A stretch of DNA of 64,000 bases from Hirschia maritima DSM 19733 (GCF_000378345.1 NZ_KB899544.1:930001-994000), one strand, 5' to 3'; positions 46,634 to 56,633 are shown, numbered from the stretch's first letter. Translations and numbers: made by a program. The notes: generated from the letters alone by a model not told the origin.

Positions 46634-46734
46634 CTCTGGTTCGGCGGGTATGGCGGAATTGGTAGACGCACTGGTTTTAGGTACCAGCGCTTATGGCGTG
46701 GGGGTTCGAGTCCCTCTACCCGCACCAACCAGAG
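46634..46734. promoter_or_regulatory. leader-trailer inverted repeat around tRNA-Leu
   Basis: CTCTGGTT (46634-46641) and AACCAGAG (46727-46734) are complementary over 8 bases and directly flank the mature tRNA, the last one sharing its final A. In the precursor they could extend the acceptor stem. Confidence 0.4.
46644..46727 (+). tRNA. tRNA-Leu (anticodon TAG)
   Basis: The 7-bp acceptor stem GCGGGTA/TACCCGC, the D-arm region GGCGGAATTGGTAGACGC, anticodon stem CTGGT/ACCAG around the loop TTTAGGT (anticodon TAG), a long variable arm (CGCTTATGGCG) and the T-loop GGTTCGAGTCC are present. The 3' CCA is encoded. It is 44 bp after nnr. Confidence 0.97.
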
Positions 46735-47066
46735 ATGATGTTAGCTTTCGCTACAAAAAATCTTCCAATAAATAGGTTGCCGAATGCATTGATTGTGAGC
46801 CAATCAAGTTAGAAGATACCTGCGCGATTGAACGAAAATTTTCTTTGAAATAAGTGATATAGATGGGGTTAGATCGCTTAATCTGGATAATCGGCTCAAT
46901 TCATCTCGATTCTACGATGGACAGCGGCTCTTCGGTGTGACATACCACCCGCCAAACTTGCGCGGCGCTAGCTTTTAAACTAGCTCAGGCAGCCGCCTTT
47001 TATGTCATAACACTCCCGAGCTGCCTGCGTGTGCAATTGGGGCAAACAGAATTTGAGGAATCTGTG
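46728..47066. other. 339-bp intergenic region before tig with two inverted repeats
   Basis: GCTAG/CTAGC (46967-46971 with 46980-46984) and CAGGCAGC/GCTGCCTG (46986-46993 with 47020-47027) lie within 100 bp of the tig start and would form hairpins in its leader. No coding frame is convincing. They have no T run and so are not terminators; regulatory or mRNA-stability roles are possible. Confidence 0.5.
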
Positions 47067-48407
47067 ATGAACGTCACTGAGACCAAGTCCGAAGGACTGA
47101 CTCGCGAATATAATGTAGTTGTCTCTAAAGACAGCTTGGCGGAAAAGCTTGAAGCTAAAATTACTCAGCTTCGCCCGCAAATGAACTTAAAAGGATTCCG
47201 TCCTGGTAAAGTTCCTGTGTCTCACATTCGCAAGACTTACGGAAAGTCCATTCTTGGTGACATCATTCAAGAAGAAGTGAATTCTACTTCTCAGAAAACT
47301 CTGGAAGACAAAGAAATCCGTCCTGCGGCTCAGCCCACAATTGAAGTGACTTGTGATCAAGAGCAATTGATCGAAGGTAACGCTGACCTGGAATACTCTA
47401 TGAAAGTAGAAGTAATGCCAGAATTCGAGCCTGCTGATGTGACCGGAATTGAGCTTGAGCGTCTTGTTGTGGAAGTGACAGACGAAGAAGTTGATGAGGC
47501 TTTGAGTAAGCTGGCTGAATCAAACAAGCAGTATGAAGCACGTGGAAAAACAGCAAAAGCACGCGAAGGCGATGCGGTTGTGATTGACTTTGCTGGTTCT
47601 ATCGATGGTGAAGCCTTTGATGGTGGTACAGCTGAAGGTCAAACAATTGTTCTAGGTGAAGGTCGTTTCATCCCGGGATTTGAAGACCAATTGATTGGTG
47701 CAAAAACGAATCAAGAAGTTGAAGTTAAAGTTACATTCCCTGAGGATTACCCAGCAGAAAACCTAGCAGGTAAAGATGCTGTGTTTGAGACTAAAGTGAA
47801 CGAAGTTCGTGCTCCTAAAGAAGCAACGATTGATGATGAGTTCGCTAAAGGATTGGGCATTGAAGATCTTGCTACTCTTAAAGACTTGCTTTCAAAAAAC
47901 ATCGAGCAAGAACTTGCTGGTGGATCACGTCAACGTTTGAAGCGTGTTCTTCTAGATGCACTTGATGAGCGTCATGACTTTGAGCTTCCTCCTGGCATGG
48001 TTGAAGCTGAATTTGATCAAATCTGGAAACAGTTTGAGCAAGAAAAAGAAGCTGGCCGTTTGGATGACGAAGACAAAGAGAAGAGTGAAGACGATCTTAA
48101 GGTGGAATACCGTAAGATTGCTGAGCGTCGTGTGCGTTTGGGTCTCGTCCTTGCTGAAATCGGCCGCATCAACAAAGTTGAAATCAAGCAAGAAGAAGTT
48201 TCACGTGCATTGAACCAGGAAGCTGCACGTTTCCCTGGTCAAGAGCAGCAAGTTGTTGAGTTCTACTCTAAGAACCCTGCTGCAATGGCTCAGCTGCGTG
48301 CACCACTATTTGAAGAGAAGGTGGTGGACTACATTATCGAACGCGCGGAAGTGACTGACAAAACAGTGACACGTGAAGAGTTAGAAAAAGCTCTTGAAGA
48401 AGAATAA
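47067..48407 (+). CDS. tig: trigger factor
   Basis: A 446-residue ribosome-associated chaperone from ATG 47067 (GAGGAATC upstream). The N-terminal ribosome-binding part has the GFRPGKVP signature at about residues 40-50; the FKBP-type peptidyl-prolyl isomerase domain has GDAVVIDFAGSIDGEAFDGG; and the C-terminal acidic helical arms are present. Product folds nascent chains at the exit tunnel. It heads the classic tig-clpP-clpX-lon proteostasis block. Confidence 0.96.
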   Translation: MNVTETKSEGLTREYNVVVSKDSLAEKLEAKITQLRPQMNLKGFRPGKVPVSHIRKTYGKSILGDIIQEEVNSTSQKTLEDKEIRPAAQPTIEVTCDQEQLIEGNADLEYSMKVEVMPEFEPADVTGIELERLVVEVTDEEVDEALSKLAESNKQYEARGKTAKAREGDAVVIDFAGSIDGEAFDGGTAEGQTIVLGEGRFIPGFEDQLIGAKTNQEVEVKVTFPEDYPAENLAGKDAVFETKVNEVRAPKEATIDDEFAKGLGIEDLATLKDLLSKNIEQELAGGSRQRLKRVLLDALDERHDFELPPGMVEAEFDQIWKQFEQEKEAGRLDDEDKEKSEDDLKVEYRKIAERRVRLGLVLAEIGRINKVEIKQEEVSRALNQEAARFPGQEQQVVEFYSKNPAAMAQLRAPLFEEKVVDYIIERAEVTDKTVTREELEKALEEE

Positions 48408-48431
48408 GGAACTTTTTGTTCTTTGAATTTT

Positions 48432-48466
48432 AAAAGGCTATCGACTGAAGTTGATAGCCTTTTTCA
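48432..48466 (+). terminator. rho-independent terminator after tig
   Basis: AAAAGGCTATC (48432-48442) and GATAGCCTTTT (48453-48463) form an 11-bp stem around a 10-base loop and are followed by a T run, 25 bp after the tig stop. Confidence 0.9.
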
Positions 48467-48485
48467 TTTGTAGAATTTACTTGAT

Positions 48486-48615
48486 TTGCTCACTAAGAAT
48501 TAGGACTTTTCTGTATAAGTGAGCAATCATGTGCAATTTTTAAGGTAATGATTGCCTTATGCACGGAGAAATTAATATTTGAGGGCTTGCGCGAAGTCGC
48601 TTGAGATCAAATATT
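48486..48615. promoter_or_regulatory. cluster of overlapping inverted repeats upstream of clpP
   Basis: Four arm pairs lie here: TTGCTCACT/AGTGAGCAA (48486-48494, 48518-48526); GCAATCAT/ATGATTGC (48523-48530, 48548-48555), which shares bases with the first; TAAGG/CCTTA (48541-48545, 48555-48559) with GTGCA/TGCAC outside it; and AATATTTGA/TCAAATATT (48574-48582, 48607-48615). The alternative pairings look mutually exclusive. They end 62 bp before clpP. Confidence 0.55.
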
Positions 48616-48676
48616 GAAGCCTGAATGTTACGAGTCGTATCAATCGATATGACGATAGCCAAAAGACTGCGAGATT

Positions 48677-49297
48677 ATGCACGATCCAATTGAGACCGCG
48701 ATGAACCTAGTGCCGATGGTGGTGGAACAAAGTAGCCGTGGTGAGCGCGCCTACGATATTTTTTCACGCCTTCTTAAAGAGCGTATCATTTTTGTGACTG
48801 GTCCTATTGAAGATGGCATGGCGACTTTGATCACTGCTCAATTGCTTTTCCTTGAGTCTGAAAACCCTAAAAAAGAAATTTCGATGTATATCAACTCGCC
48901 GGGCGGTGTTGTCTCATCAGGTTTGGCTATCTACGACACGATGCAATACATTAGTGCACCTGTGTCTACAGCGTGTATTGGTATGGCAGCTAGCATGGGC
49001 TCATTGCTTCTTGCTGCTGGAGAGAATGGAATGCGCTTTGCTACGCCAAATGCGCGTATCATGGTTCACCAACCATCTGGCGGATATCGCGGTGTAGCTT
49101 CTGACATCGAGCGTCACGCTGATGAGATCCAAGGTATCAAAAAGAATTTGAACAATATCTATGTGAAGCACACTGGTCAGAAGTATGATGCGATTGAGAA
49201 AAAGCTAGACCGTGATAGCTTCATGACATCTTCTGAGGCAGTGGATTTTGGTATTATCGATCGTGTGTTCGAGAAGCGTGCCGGTCCGGAAGAATAG
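48677..49297 (+). CDS. clpP: ATP-dependent Clp protease proteolytic subunit
   Basis: A 206-residue serine peptidase that forms a tetradecameric chamber. The nucleophile S106 is in GMAASMGS, the catalytic His H131 in MVHQPSGG, and the third residue lies in [14 protein letters not shown] and GLAIYDTM are standard family marks. It degrades proteins unfolded by ClpX, encoded 202 bp downstream. A leader rich in inverted repeats precedes it. Confidence 0.97.
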   Translation: MHDPIETAMNLVPMVVEQSSRGERAYDIFSRLLKERIIFVTGPIEDGMATLITAQLLFLESENPKKEISMYINSPGGVVSSGLAIYDTMQYISAPVSTACIGMAASMGSLLLAAGENGMRFATPNARIMVHQPSGGYRGVASDIERHADEIQGIKKNLNNIYVKHTGQKYDAIEKKLDRDSFMTSSEAVDFGIIDRVFEKRAGPEE

Positions 49298-49499
49298 TTT
49301 TTCAAGGCGTTTGTATTTTTAAAACGTCATAATTTAGCTTTGAATCTCGGTTTTTGTGTTAATCGATTAGTCAAAGCTTTAGTGTATACTCTCGTAAATC
49401 GGGAGAAACCTCTCGGAAACGATTGGTGAGCTAAAATAGCGTATTGGGTCGCAAAAGGTGAGATAGGCCTCGCCGGCGGCCCCACAAGTTGAGGTGTCT

Positions 49500-50771
49500 A
49501 TGACCAAGAACGCATCAGGTGGCGATAGTAAGAGCACATTGTATTGCTCCTTCTGTGGTAAGAGCCAACACGAAGTTAAAAAGCTGATCGCGGGGCCAAC
49601 CGTTTTCATCTGTGACGAATGTGTCGAACTTTGTATGGATATCATCCGCGAAGAAAACAAGACGACGCTTGTTAAGTCTTCTGAAGGTGTACCAACACCT
49701 CAAGAGATTTGCGATGTTCTTGATGATTATGTTATCGGACAGGGCCAAGCTAAGCGAGTTCTGGCGGTTGCAGTTCATAACCACTATAAACGTTTGAGCC
49801 ATGCTTCTAAGAACGGTAGCGATGTAGAGCTGGCGAAGTCTAACATTCTACTCGTGGGTCCAACGGGGTGTGGTAAGACGTTACTAGCGCAAACACTTGC
49901 TCGTATTATTGATGTGCCGTTTACAATGGCAGATGCAACAACACTTACCGAAGCAGGTTATGTAGGTGAAGATGTTGAAAACATTATCCTGAAACTCCTT
50001 CAAGCATCTGATTACAATGTAGAACGTGCTCAGCGCGGTATTGTTTACATCGATGAGATCGATAAGATTTCTCGCAAGTCTGATAATCCATCTATTACAC
50101 GAGATGTATCAGGTGAAGGTGTACAGCAGGCTCTCTTGAAGATCATGGAGGGAACAGTAGCTTCTGTGCCTCCACAAGGTGGACGTAAGCACCCTCAACA
50201 AGAATTCCTACAGGTGGATACAACAAACATGTTGTTCATTTGTGGTGGTGCTTTTGCTGGCCTAGATAAAGTGATTTCTGATCGTGGCCAAGGTTCTTCG
50301 ATTGGTTTTGGTGCTCAAGTATCAGACCCTGATGAGCGCCGTGTGGGTGCTGTTCTTCAAGATTGTGAACCGGAAGACCTAGTGAAATTTGGTTTGATCC
50401 CTGAATTTATTGGTCGTCTACCAGTTATCGCGACTCTAGAAGATCTAGATGCTGAATCATTGGTTGAGATTCTTACTCAGCCGAAGAACGCGCTGTTGAA
50501 GCAGTACCAGCGCCTATTCGACATGGAGAGTGTAGAGCTTACATTCTCAGAAGATGCGCTTATGGCTGTTGCAAATAAAGCTATTGAACGCCGTACAGGT
50601 GCACGTGGTCTACGTTCAATTTTGGAAGGTATTCTACTCGACACAATGTTTGAATTGCCAAATCTTCGTGGAATCGAAGAAGTGGTGGTGAATGCTGAAG
50701 TTGTTGAAGGGCGTGCAAAGCCGCTTTATGTACATGGCGAGAATGCTGCAGAAACGGGCGAAGCCTCTTAA
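49500..50771 (+). CDS. clpX: ATP-dependent Clp protease ATPase subunit ClpX
   Basis: A 423-residue AAA+ unfoldase from ATG 49500, six bases after GAGG; a GTG at 49494 is the less likely start. The N-terminal C4 zinc finger has C16, C19, C38 and C41; Walker A is GPTGCGKT (120-127); Walker B is VYIDEIDK. It recognises substrates and feeds them to ClpP. In alphaproteobacteria such as Caulobacter this pair also controls cell-cycle proteins, which is family knowledge, not visible here. Confidence 0.97.
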   Translation: MTKNASGGDSKSTLYCSFCGKSQHEVKKLIAGPTVFICDECVELCMDIIREENKTTLVKSSEGVPTPQEICDVLDDYVIGQGQAKRVLAVAVHNHYKRLSHASKNGSDVELAKSNILLVGPTGCGKTLLAQTLARIIDVPFTMADATTLTEAGYVGEDVENIILKLLQASDYNVERAQRGIVYIDEIDKISRKSDNPSITRDVSGEGVQQALLKIMEGTVASVPPQGGRKHPQQEFLQVDTTNMLFICGGAFAGLDKVISDRGQGSSIGFGAQVSDPDERRVGAVLQDCEPEDLVKFGLIPEFIGRLPVIATLEDLDAESLVEILTQPKNALLKQYQRLFDMESVELTFSEDALMAVANKAIERRTGARGLRSILEGILLDTMFELPNLRGIEEVVVNAEVVEGRAKPLYVHGENAAETGEAS

Positions 50772-50822
50772 TTGAGTTAATTCGTGATAAATATGCAGTA
50801 AAAACTGTATTTAAGTGATTTT

Positions 50823-50860
50823 ATGCGTCCGTCATGGGTTGAAGCCTGTGGCGGACGCAT
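50823..50860. promoter_or_regulatory. strong hairpin between clpX and lon
   Basis: ATGCGTCCG (50823-50831) pairs perfectly with CGGACGCAT (50852-50860), and the interior CATGGG/CCTGTG can pair too with G-U wobbles, giving a stem longer than 15 bp. No T run follows, so it may attenuate or protect mRNA rather than be a typical intrinsic terminator. Confidence 0.55.
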
Positions 50861-50975
50861 CCACATTTAAGGCATGGAATGATTATCCGTTTGCGGAGAA
50901 ACATTCAGCCTAAGAAATATAAGATCAAGATGTGTCATGCCGATATTGGGTGATAATGTCTTGCAGGAGAAGTAA

Positions 50976-53387
50976 ATGTCTGAACGCAAATCCCTCCCAG
51001 TCCTCCCACTGCGTGATATTGTTGTGTTTCCTCAAATGGTGGCTCCACTATTTGTTGGACGCGATAAGTCTGTGCGTGCGCTTGAGGAGGTGGGAAGCGA
51101 AGGCGGTGAGATACTCTTAGTAGCTCAAAAAGATGCTGGAACAGATGATCCTGTTGCTGAGGACCTATTTGAAACAGGTGCGATCGCAACCATTTTACAA
51201 TTGTTGAAATTGCCTGATGGCACGGTGAAAGTCTTGGTTGAAGGAAAGCAACGTGCGAAATTGCGCGAGCTTGTTGATCAAGGGGATTATTATACAGCCA
51301 ATATTGAGACAATCGAAGAGCCTCTTGAGGAAGAAGAAGGCGAAGCGTCAGCTCTCATGAGAACTGTTGTTGAGCAGTTTGAAGGTTATGTAAAACTAAA
51401 CCGTAAGATTCCGCCTGACACTGTCGGCAATGTATCGCAAATCACTGACCCAGGACGTTTGGCTGATGCTGTGTCCGCGCAATTGTCTATCAAGATCACA
51501 GAAAAACAAGAATTACTCGAACTTGCGAGCGTTTCTGAGCGCCTTGAGAAAGTCTATTCGCTTATGGAAGGCGAGATCGGAATGCTTCAAATGGAGCGCA
51601 AGATCCGTAACCGCGTAAAGCGTCAGATGGAGAAAACTCAACGCGAGTATTATTTGAATGAGCAAATGAAAGCCATTCAACGTGAGTTGGGCGATCAGAA
51701 TGAAGAAAAAGACGAATTAGCTGAATTAGAAGAAAAGCTAAATGCTCTTGATCTTCCCGAAGAGGTGCAGACGAAAGCGAATGCTGAGCTTAAGAAGCTT
51801 CGTCAGATGAGCCCTATGTCTGCTGAATCAACAGTGGTTCGCAATTATCTGGATTGGGTTCTGGCGTTGCCCTGGGGAGAACGTAAGGAAATCAATACAG
51901 AACAAAGCGTTGCTGAAGAAATCCTTGAGGGTGATCACTATGGTCTAGACAAGGTCAAAGAGCGTATTCTTGAGTATTTAGCGGTCCAATCACGTACGAA
52001 AAAATTGCGCGGTCCTATATTGTGTCTAGTTGGTCCTCCCGGTGTTGGTAAAACATCGCTTGGGCATTCAATTGCTAAAGCGACTGGCCGCGACTTTGTG
52101 CGCGTATCACTAGGTGGTGTGCGGGATGAAGCAGAAATACGTGGGCACAGACGTACATATATCGGATCAATGCCCGGGCGTATTATCCAATCATTGAAGA
52201 AAGCAAAAACGGGGAATCCGTTATTCCTTTTGGATGAGATTGATAAGCTTGGGCAAGACTATCGCGGTGACCCATCTGCGGCGTTGTTGGAAGTGCTTGA
52301 TCCAGCTCAAAACGGTACGTTTAACGACCATTACCTTGAGGTTGATTACGATCTTTCGGACATCATGTTTGTAACCACTGCAAACTCTCTGAACATGCCG
52401 CAGCCATTGTTGGACCGTATGGAGATCATTCGCATTGCTGGTTACACAGAGGATGAGAAACTTGAGATTTCTAAACGTCACCTCATTCCAAAGATTGTAA
52501 AAGATCATGGTCTGAAGGATGGTGAGTGGAGTGTAACTGATGGTGCGCTTCGCGATCTTGTTCGCTACTACACACGTGAAGCAGGTGTGCGTAATTTAGA
52601 GCGTGAAATCTCTCGTCTAGCACGTAAAGCTGTTCGTGAAATTGTGCAGGGCGTATCTTTGTCTGTCACTGTTACTCAAGATAATCTGGCGCATTATGCG
52701 GGTATCCGGAAGCATCGTTTTGGCCTCACAGAAATGGATGATCAAGTGGGTGCCGTAACTGGACTTGCTTGGACCGAGGTCGGTGGCGACCTTCTTTCCA
52801 TCGAGGCTGTTCAGATGCCGGGACCTGGTAAAGTCACAGTTACAGGAAATCTGCGCGATGTAATGAAAGAGTCGATTTCAGCGGCAAACTCTCTAGTAAA
52901 AGCGCGCGCGGCATCATTTGGAATTAGTCCGAAGGTGTTCAACAACACCGATATTCACGTTCACGTGCCTGAAGGGGCGACTCCGAAAGATGGTCCCTCA
53001 GCTGGTATTGCCATGACAACGGCTATCGTATCTCTACTGACTAATAATCCTGTATCTCGTGATGTGGCGATGACTGGAGAGATTACATTGCGTGGCCGTG
53101 TCTTGCCGATTGGTGGACTTAAGGAAAAACTTTTGGCTGCTCTTCGCGGTGGCGTAAAAACAGTATTGATTCCGCAAGAGAATGAAAAGGACCTTGATGA
53201 CATTCCGGAAAATGTCAAAGAAGGTTTGGAGATCATTCCTGTGTCGTCAATTGATCAAGTTTTGGCGCGTGCTCTGACTCGTCCAATTGCTGCAATTGAT
53301 TGGACTGAAGAAGATGATGCTCAACTTCGGGCTGGCTTTGGACGTACACCGCCTACGGATGGCTCCAACATCCCGCCAGCGCATTAA
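50976..53387 (+). CDS. lon: Lon protease
   Basis: An 803-residue AAA+ serine protease with a LonB-type N-terminal substrate domain, a long coiled-coil region, Walker A GPPGVGKTS (from residue 353) and the Ser-Lys dyad: S675 in PKDGPSAGIAM and K718 in GGLKEKLLAA. It degrades misfolded and regulatory proteins. GCAGGAGAAG precedes the ATG. Completes the tig-clpP-clpX-lon cluster; hupB, a common next gene, is not here, tRNA-Val follows instead. Confidence 0.97.
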   Translation: MSERKSLPVLPLRDIVVFPQMVAPLFVGRDKSVRALEEVGSEGGEILLVAQKDAGTDDPVAEDLFETGAIATILQLLKLPDGTVKVLVEGKQRAKLRELVDQGDYYTANIETIEEPLEEEEGEASALMRTVVEQFEGYVKLNRKIPPDTVGNVSQITDPGRLADAVSAQLSIKITEKQELLELASVSERLEKVYSLMEGEIGMLQMERKIRNRVKRQMEKTQREYYLNEQMKAIQRELGDQNEEKDELAELEEKLNALDLPEEVQTKANAELKKLRQMSPMSAESTVVRNYLDWVLALPWGERKEINTEQSVAEEILEGDHYGLDKVKERILEYLAVQSRTKKLRGPILCLVGPPGVGKTSLGHSIAKATGRDFVRVSLGGVRDEAEIRGHRRTYIGSMPGRIIQSLKKAKTGNPLFLLDEIDKLGQDYRGDPSAALLEVLDPAQNGTFNDHYLEVDYDLSDIMFVTTANSLNMPQPLLDRMEIIRIAGYTEDEKLEISKRHLIPKIVKDHGLKDGEWSVTDGALRDLVRYYTREAGVRNLEREISRLARKAVREIVQGVSLSVTVTQDNLAHYAGIRKHRFGLTEMDDQVGAVTGLAWTEVGGDLLSIEAVQMPGPGKVTVTGNLRDVMKESISAANSLVKARAASFGISPKVFNNTDIHVHVPEGATPKDGPSAGIAMTTAIVSLLTNNPVSRDVAMTGEITLRGRVLPIGGLKEKLLAALRGGVKTVLIPQENEKDLDDIPENVKEGLEIIPVSSIDQVLARALTRPIAAIDWTEEDDAQLRAGFGRTPPTDGSNIPPAH

Positions 53388-53428
53388 ACGGCAATATTTT
53401 CTACCGTTTTAGGTAGGTAAATTTAAGG

Positions 53429-53466
53429 AAAACCTCCGTCAGAATTTGATGGAGGTTTTTTTATGA
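53429..53466 (+). terminator. rho-independent terminator after lon
   Basis: AAAACCTCCGTCA and TGATGGAGGTTTT (53429-53441, 53447-53459) form a stem with one G-U pair, then a T run, 41 bp after the lon stop. Confidence 0.93.
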
Positions 53467-53543
53467 GATTTATTCGTTTTTTTTGAAATTAACCGTTGCA
53501 GTCTTTGGAAAACATGTATATTTCATGGCTCCTCAGATGGAGA

Positions 53544-53619
53544 GGGCGGTTAGCTCAGTTGGTAGAGCATTTCGTTTACACCGAAAGGGTCAGCGGTTCG
53601 AGACCGTTACCGCCCACCA
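53544..53619 (+). tRNA. tRNA-Val (anticodon TAC)
   Basis: A 76-base cloverleaf: acceptor GGGCGGT/ACCGCCC, D-arm TTAGCTCAGTTGGTAGAGC, anticodon arm TTTCG/CGAAA around TTTACAC (anticodon TAC), T-loop GGTTCGAGACC, and encoded CCA. The precursor flanks CAGATGG (53534-53540) and CCATTTG (53617-53623) can also pair. Confidence 0.97.
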
Positions 53620-53794
53620 TTTGAAATCAATAGACCTAGTTCTGTTGAATTATAATTATTCTTCACGAAAATTAGTATCACAAATTCATCCTGAAATTTT
53701 TGTCCTGAATGTCAAAATTTGACTTTGGATGGTTTGCCATAATCGATGGACGTTTGGGATCGACATATTATCTTTCCCTAAGCTTGAGTGGAGT

Positions 53795-54985
53795 TTATTT
53801 GGGATACAGTAAGTTAATTGTGTTGCTGTCAAAGTTCTCAACGTTTGAAATTCCAATGAATCGAGCAATACGATTCAATTCGGCATTTAATCTTTGTGTT
53901 CGTGATTTTGACCATTTGAGATTGCTCTCAGACCAAAGATTTAGGATTCTCAGAGCATTGGATTTGCGGTCTGCCTTGATTTCAATTCTGCCAATAAATC
54001 TATCGCCCTCAAGCAATGGATAAACATAATATCCCCATTGCCGCTTTTTCGCGGGAACAAACATTTCAATCGTGTAGTCAAACCCAAACAGGTATTTGAG
54101 GCGCTTTCTGTCACGAATGGCTGGATCAAAAGGATTGATAATTCGAAGCCTGTTGTTGGTCGATGATAGATTTTCTATACGTGTTTCAATGTCGATTGGA
54201 GCGTATACATCGCGCCATATCCCATCTTTGCCTTCAACAGAAACAGGCATGAGAGAAGAGCTAGATTTTGCGCTCCATTTTTTCACTTCAGACAAATCGA
54301 CAGCATCCCAAAAGCGCTGAATTTCTCCTTCTGAAGCGAAAGCCAATCGATCTAGTGCATTGCGGCATAACCAAGCTATTTGTTCTTTGTCTGCAACGGT
54401 TTGGCTAATGAAATGATGAGGAATTACACTCTTCGCCAAACCATAGAATTTCGTGAAATTCTCTCGATGCGAGGTGGTCAACTCTCCAGAGTACCATAGA
54501 TAATCCAAGGCTAATTTGTGCGGCGGTCTAGACCACATCTTCTTTTGACCGGTAATCTTGGTATCAAACGCCTTTGTGCTCAGTGGTCCTTCGGATTGAA
54601 TTCGCTTCTTTAGTTCATTCATGTTCGGCAATGCTTCATGCCAACCCCATCGCCGAGTTTGCTTTTCCAATCTTTCAAATTGCCGGGTCCAAAATGGATA
54701 AAACTCCATCGGGATCACTGACGCATCATGCGTGAAATGTTCAAAAACCTTTCTTTCATCGCGCAATAGTTTGTCGAGCATTGGTTCGCGGTAATTTTGA
54801 TTTCGGCTCCACAAAATATGGTGGTGTGCACGAGCAACAACTTGAATTGTATCAAGTTGTACAAACCCCAAACGTTTGATGATTAGGTTTAGATCTAATT
54901 CTCCGGTCGGGGAGCCGCTTAGACCTTGCGCGTCTAACCACAGCCTACGCGCAGTTTGGTTTTCAATTTTGAATGCATTTGAAAT
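53795..54985 (-). CDS. YcaQ/HTH_42 winged-helix family protein, start codon uncertain (ATT or TTG)
   Basis: Winged-helix protein of the DNA-crosslink-repair glycosylase YcaQ/AlkX family. The family region ARRLWLDAQGLSGSPTGE and RLGFVQLDTIQVVARAHHHI continues in frame upstream of the first usual start, TTG 54871, and no ATG or GTG precedes it; a stop is at 55002-55004 (reverse). An ATT at 54985, 9 bases after AAGGA, would supply the missing N-terminus (ISNAFKIENQ...), giving 396 residues; the TTG would truncate the conserved start. Coordinates use the ATT. Alternatively the gene is damaged. The C-terminal half includes an Arg/Lys-rich DNA-binding portion and ends just short of tRNA-Val. Confidence 0.65.
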   Translation of the reverse strand: MSNAFKIENQTARRLWLDAQGLSGSPTGELDLNLIIKRLGFVQLDTIQVVARAHHHILWSRNQNYREPMLDKLLRDERKVFEHFTHDASVIPMEFYPFWTRQFERLEKQTRRWGWHEALPNMNELKKRIQSEGPLSTKAFDTKITGQKKMWSRPPHKLALDYLWYSGELTTSHRENFTKFYGLAKSVIPHHFISQTVADKEQIAWLCRNALDRLAFASEGEIQRFWDAVDLSEVKKWSAKSSSSLMPVSVEGKDGIWRDVYAPIDIETRIENLSSTNNRLRIINPFDPAIRDRKRLKYLFGFDYTIEMFVPAKKRQWGYYVYPLLEGDRFIGRIEIKADRKSNALRILNLWSESNLKWSKSRTQRLNAELNRIARFIGISNVENFDSNTINLLYPK

Positions 54986-55188
54986 TAGCGTAATTCCTTG
55001 ATTAGAGTTTTATGTATGACGGTCAGTATAGTTGAATGTGATTGTATGCGGCGCAATCATAAATTTGAAATTGTATCTGTAAGCATAATGCTCAAGGTAT
55101 CAAAAAAAAAGACCGTTCCATCAAGTGAAAACCATTCAGAATATGCAAGCTTCGATTGAAAGAAAACTTGATAATTGAGAGCGAAAAA

Positions 55189-56586
55189 ATGAGTACGTTT
55201 GGTGCATTGGTAAACGGTAAAATTGTCGCGACTGATAAAAAACATCCTGTCATAAATCCTTCGACAGAAGAGGTAATTGCTGATTTTTATGTGGCCAACG
55301 AAGAGGCGCTCAATATTGCGGTGAAAGCCGCAAACATTGCTCAAAGTCAATGGTGCAACACGGACTATGATACCAGAAAGAAGTTGCTTTTAGAAATTGC
55401 TGAAATTGTATCAAATAACAAAAATGAACTCGCAAAATTGCTTACGATGGAGCAGGGAAAACCGTTTGTTGAAGCCGTTGGCGAAATCGATATGTCGATC
55501 GCAGCATTGCATCATTACTCGGAGCAACGGTTAGACTCTGAGAGCCTCGTAGAAACTGATAATTTGAAAGTTGAAAAACACTATACACCCTATGGGGTTG
55601 TCGCTGGAATTATCCCGTGGAATTTTCCTTTTGCAATAGCTATTAGTAAGCTCGCTCCAGCATTAATTACTGGAAATTCGGTCATCCTTAAACCAGCGCC
55701 AACGACTCCATTGTCTACCATGCGTTTGGGAGCATTGATCGCTCAGATAGTACCGCCAGGATTGGTACAAATATTGGGAGATGACGGCAGTGTGGGAGAA
55801 AAACTGGTGTCGCACCCCGATGTCCACAAAATATCGTTTACTGGTTCTACACCCACTGGAAAAAAAGTGATGCGTTCAGCAGCGTCACATCTGAAACGAC
55901 TCAATCTGGAATTAGGAGGCAATGATCCGGCGATTGTTTTGGCAGATGCGGATGTTGCTGTTTCAGCGGCAACTATTGCTACAATTGCTTTTCTAAATTC
56001 TGGGCAGGTGTGTACCGCGATCAAGCGCGTATATGTGCATAATGATGTTTACGATGAATTTTGCGATACGGTGGTTGGTGTTGTTAACCAGTTTGTTCAA
56101 GGGGATGGACTAGATCCAGCAAGCACACATGGTCCGGTACAGAACCTAAGCCAATATGAAAAACTCGTTAGTCTTTTAACCGACGCAAAGCAGTCGGGGC
56201 GCGTATTGTTAGGCGGAGAAGTTCCAAATCAAAACGGGTATTTTATTTCACCCACTGTGATTGCGGATTTAGATGATAGTTCGCCACTCGTGAGTGAAGA
56301 ACAATTTGGCCCAATATTACCAATTCTTCGTTTTGATGATGAAGATGAAGTCATTCAACGTGCGAATAGTTCTGCATATGGCCTTACAGCATCAATATGG
56401 TCCTCAGACATTGAGCTCGCTCGTCAAATTGCCCGTCAAATAGATGCCGGAACTGTTTGGATAAACAAGCATCTGGACTTGAACTTTGATTACCCAATGA
56501 GTCCGTGCAAGGAATCTGGAATTGGTGTGGAACTAGGCGACGAAGGCCTTAAGCAGTTTGCGCAATTGCATGTGGTCAATGGCTAG
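55189..56586 (+). CDS. NAD(P)-dependent aldehyde dehydrogenase
   Basis: A 465-residue ALDH from ATG 55189 (GAGAG at good spacing; an earlier TTG frame adds 11 residues). IIPWNFPFAIAISKLAPAL is the cofactor-binding region, E241 in LELGGND and nucleophile C275 in SGQVCTAIKR are the catalytic pair. It oxidises an aldehyde to the acid; the closest subgroups appear to be gamma-aminobutyraldehyde/betaine-like or short ALDHs. It is the first gene before the DUF2817 protein, which starts 47 bp later. Confidence 0.92.
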   Translation: MSTFGALVNGKIVATDKKHPVINPSTEEVIADFYVANEEALNIAVKAANIAQSQWCNTDYDTRKKLLLEIAEIVSNNKNELAKLLTMEQGKPFVEAVGEIDMSIAALHHYSEQRLDSESLVETDNLKVEKHYTPYGVVAGIIPWNFPFAIAISKLAPALITGNSVILKPAPTTPLSTMRLGALIAQIVPPGLVQILGDDGSVGEKLVSHPDVHKISFTGSTPTGKKVMRSAASHLKRLNLELGGNDPAIVLADADVAVSAATIATIAFLNSGQVCTAIKRVYVHNDVYDEFCDTVVGVVNQFVQGDGLDPASTHGPVQNLSQYEKLVSLLTDAKQSGRVLLGGEVPNQNGYFISPTVIADLDDSSPLVSEEQFGPILPILRFDDEDEVIQRANSSAYGLTASIWSSDIELARQIARQIDAGTVWINKHLDLNFDYPMSPCKESGIGVELGDEGLKQFAQLHVVNG

Positions 56587-56633
56587 CCAATTTTTGTGGC
56601 ATTGGCGTTTTAAATAAAACTAGGAATAAAATT

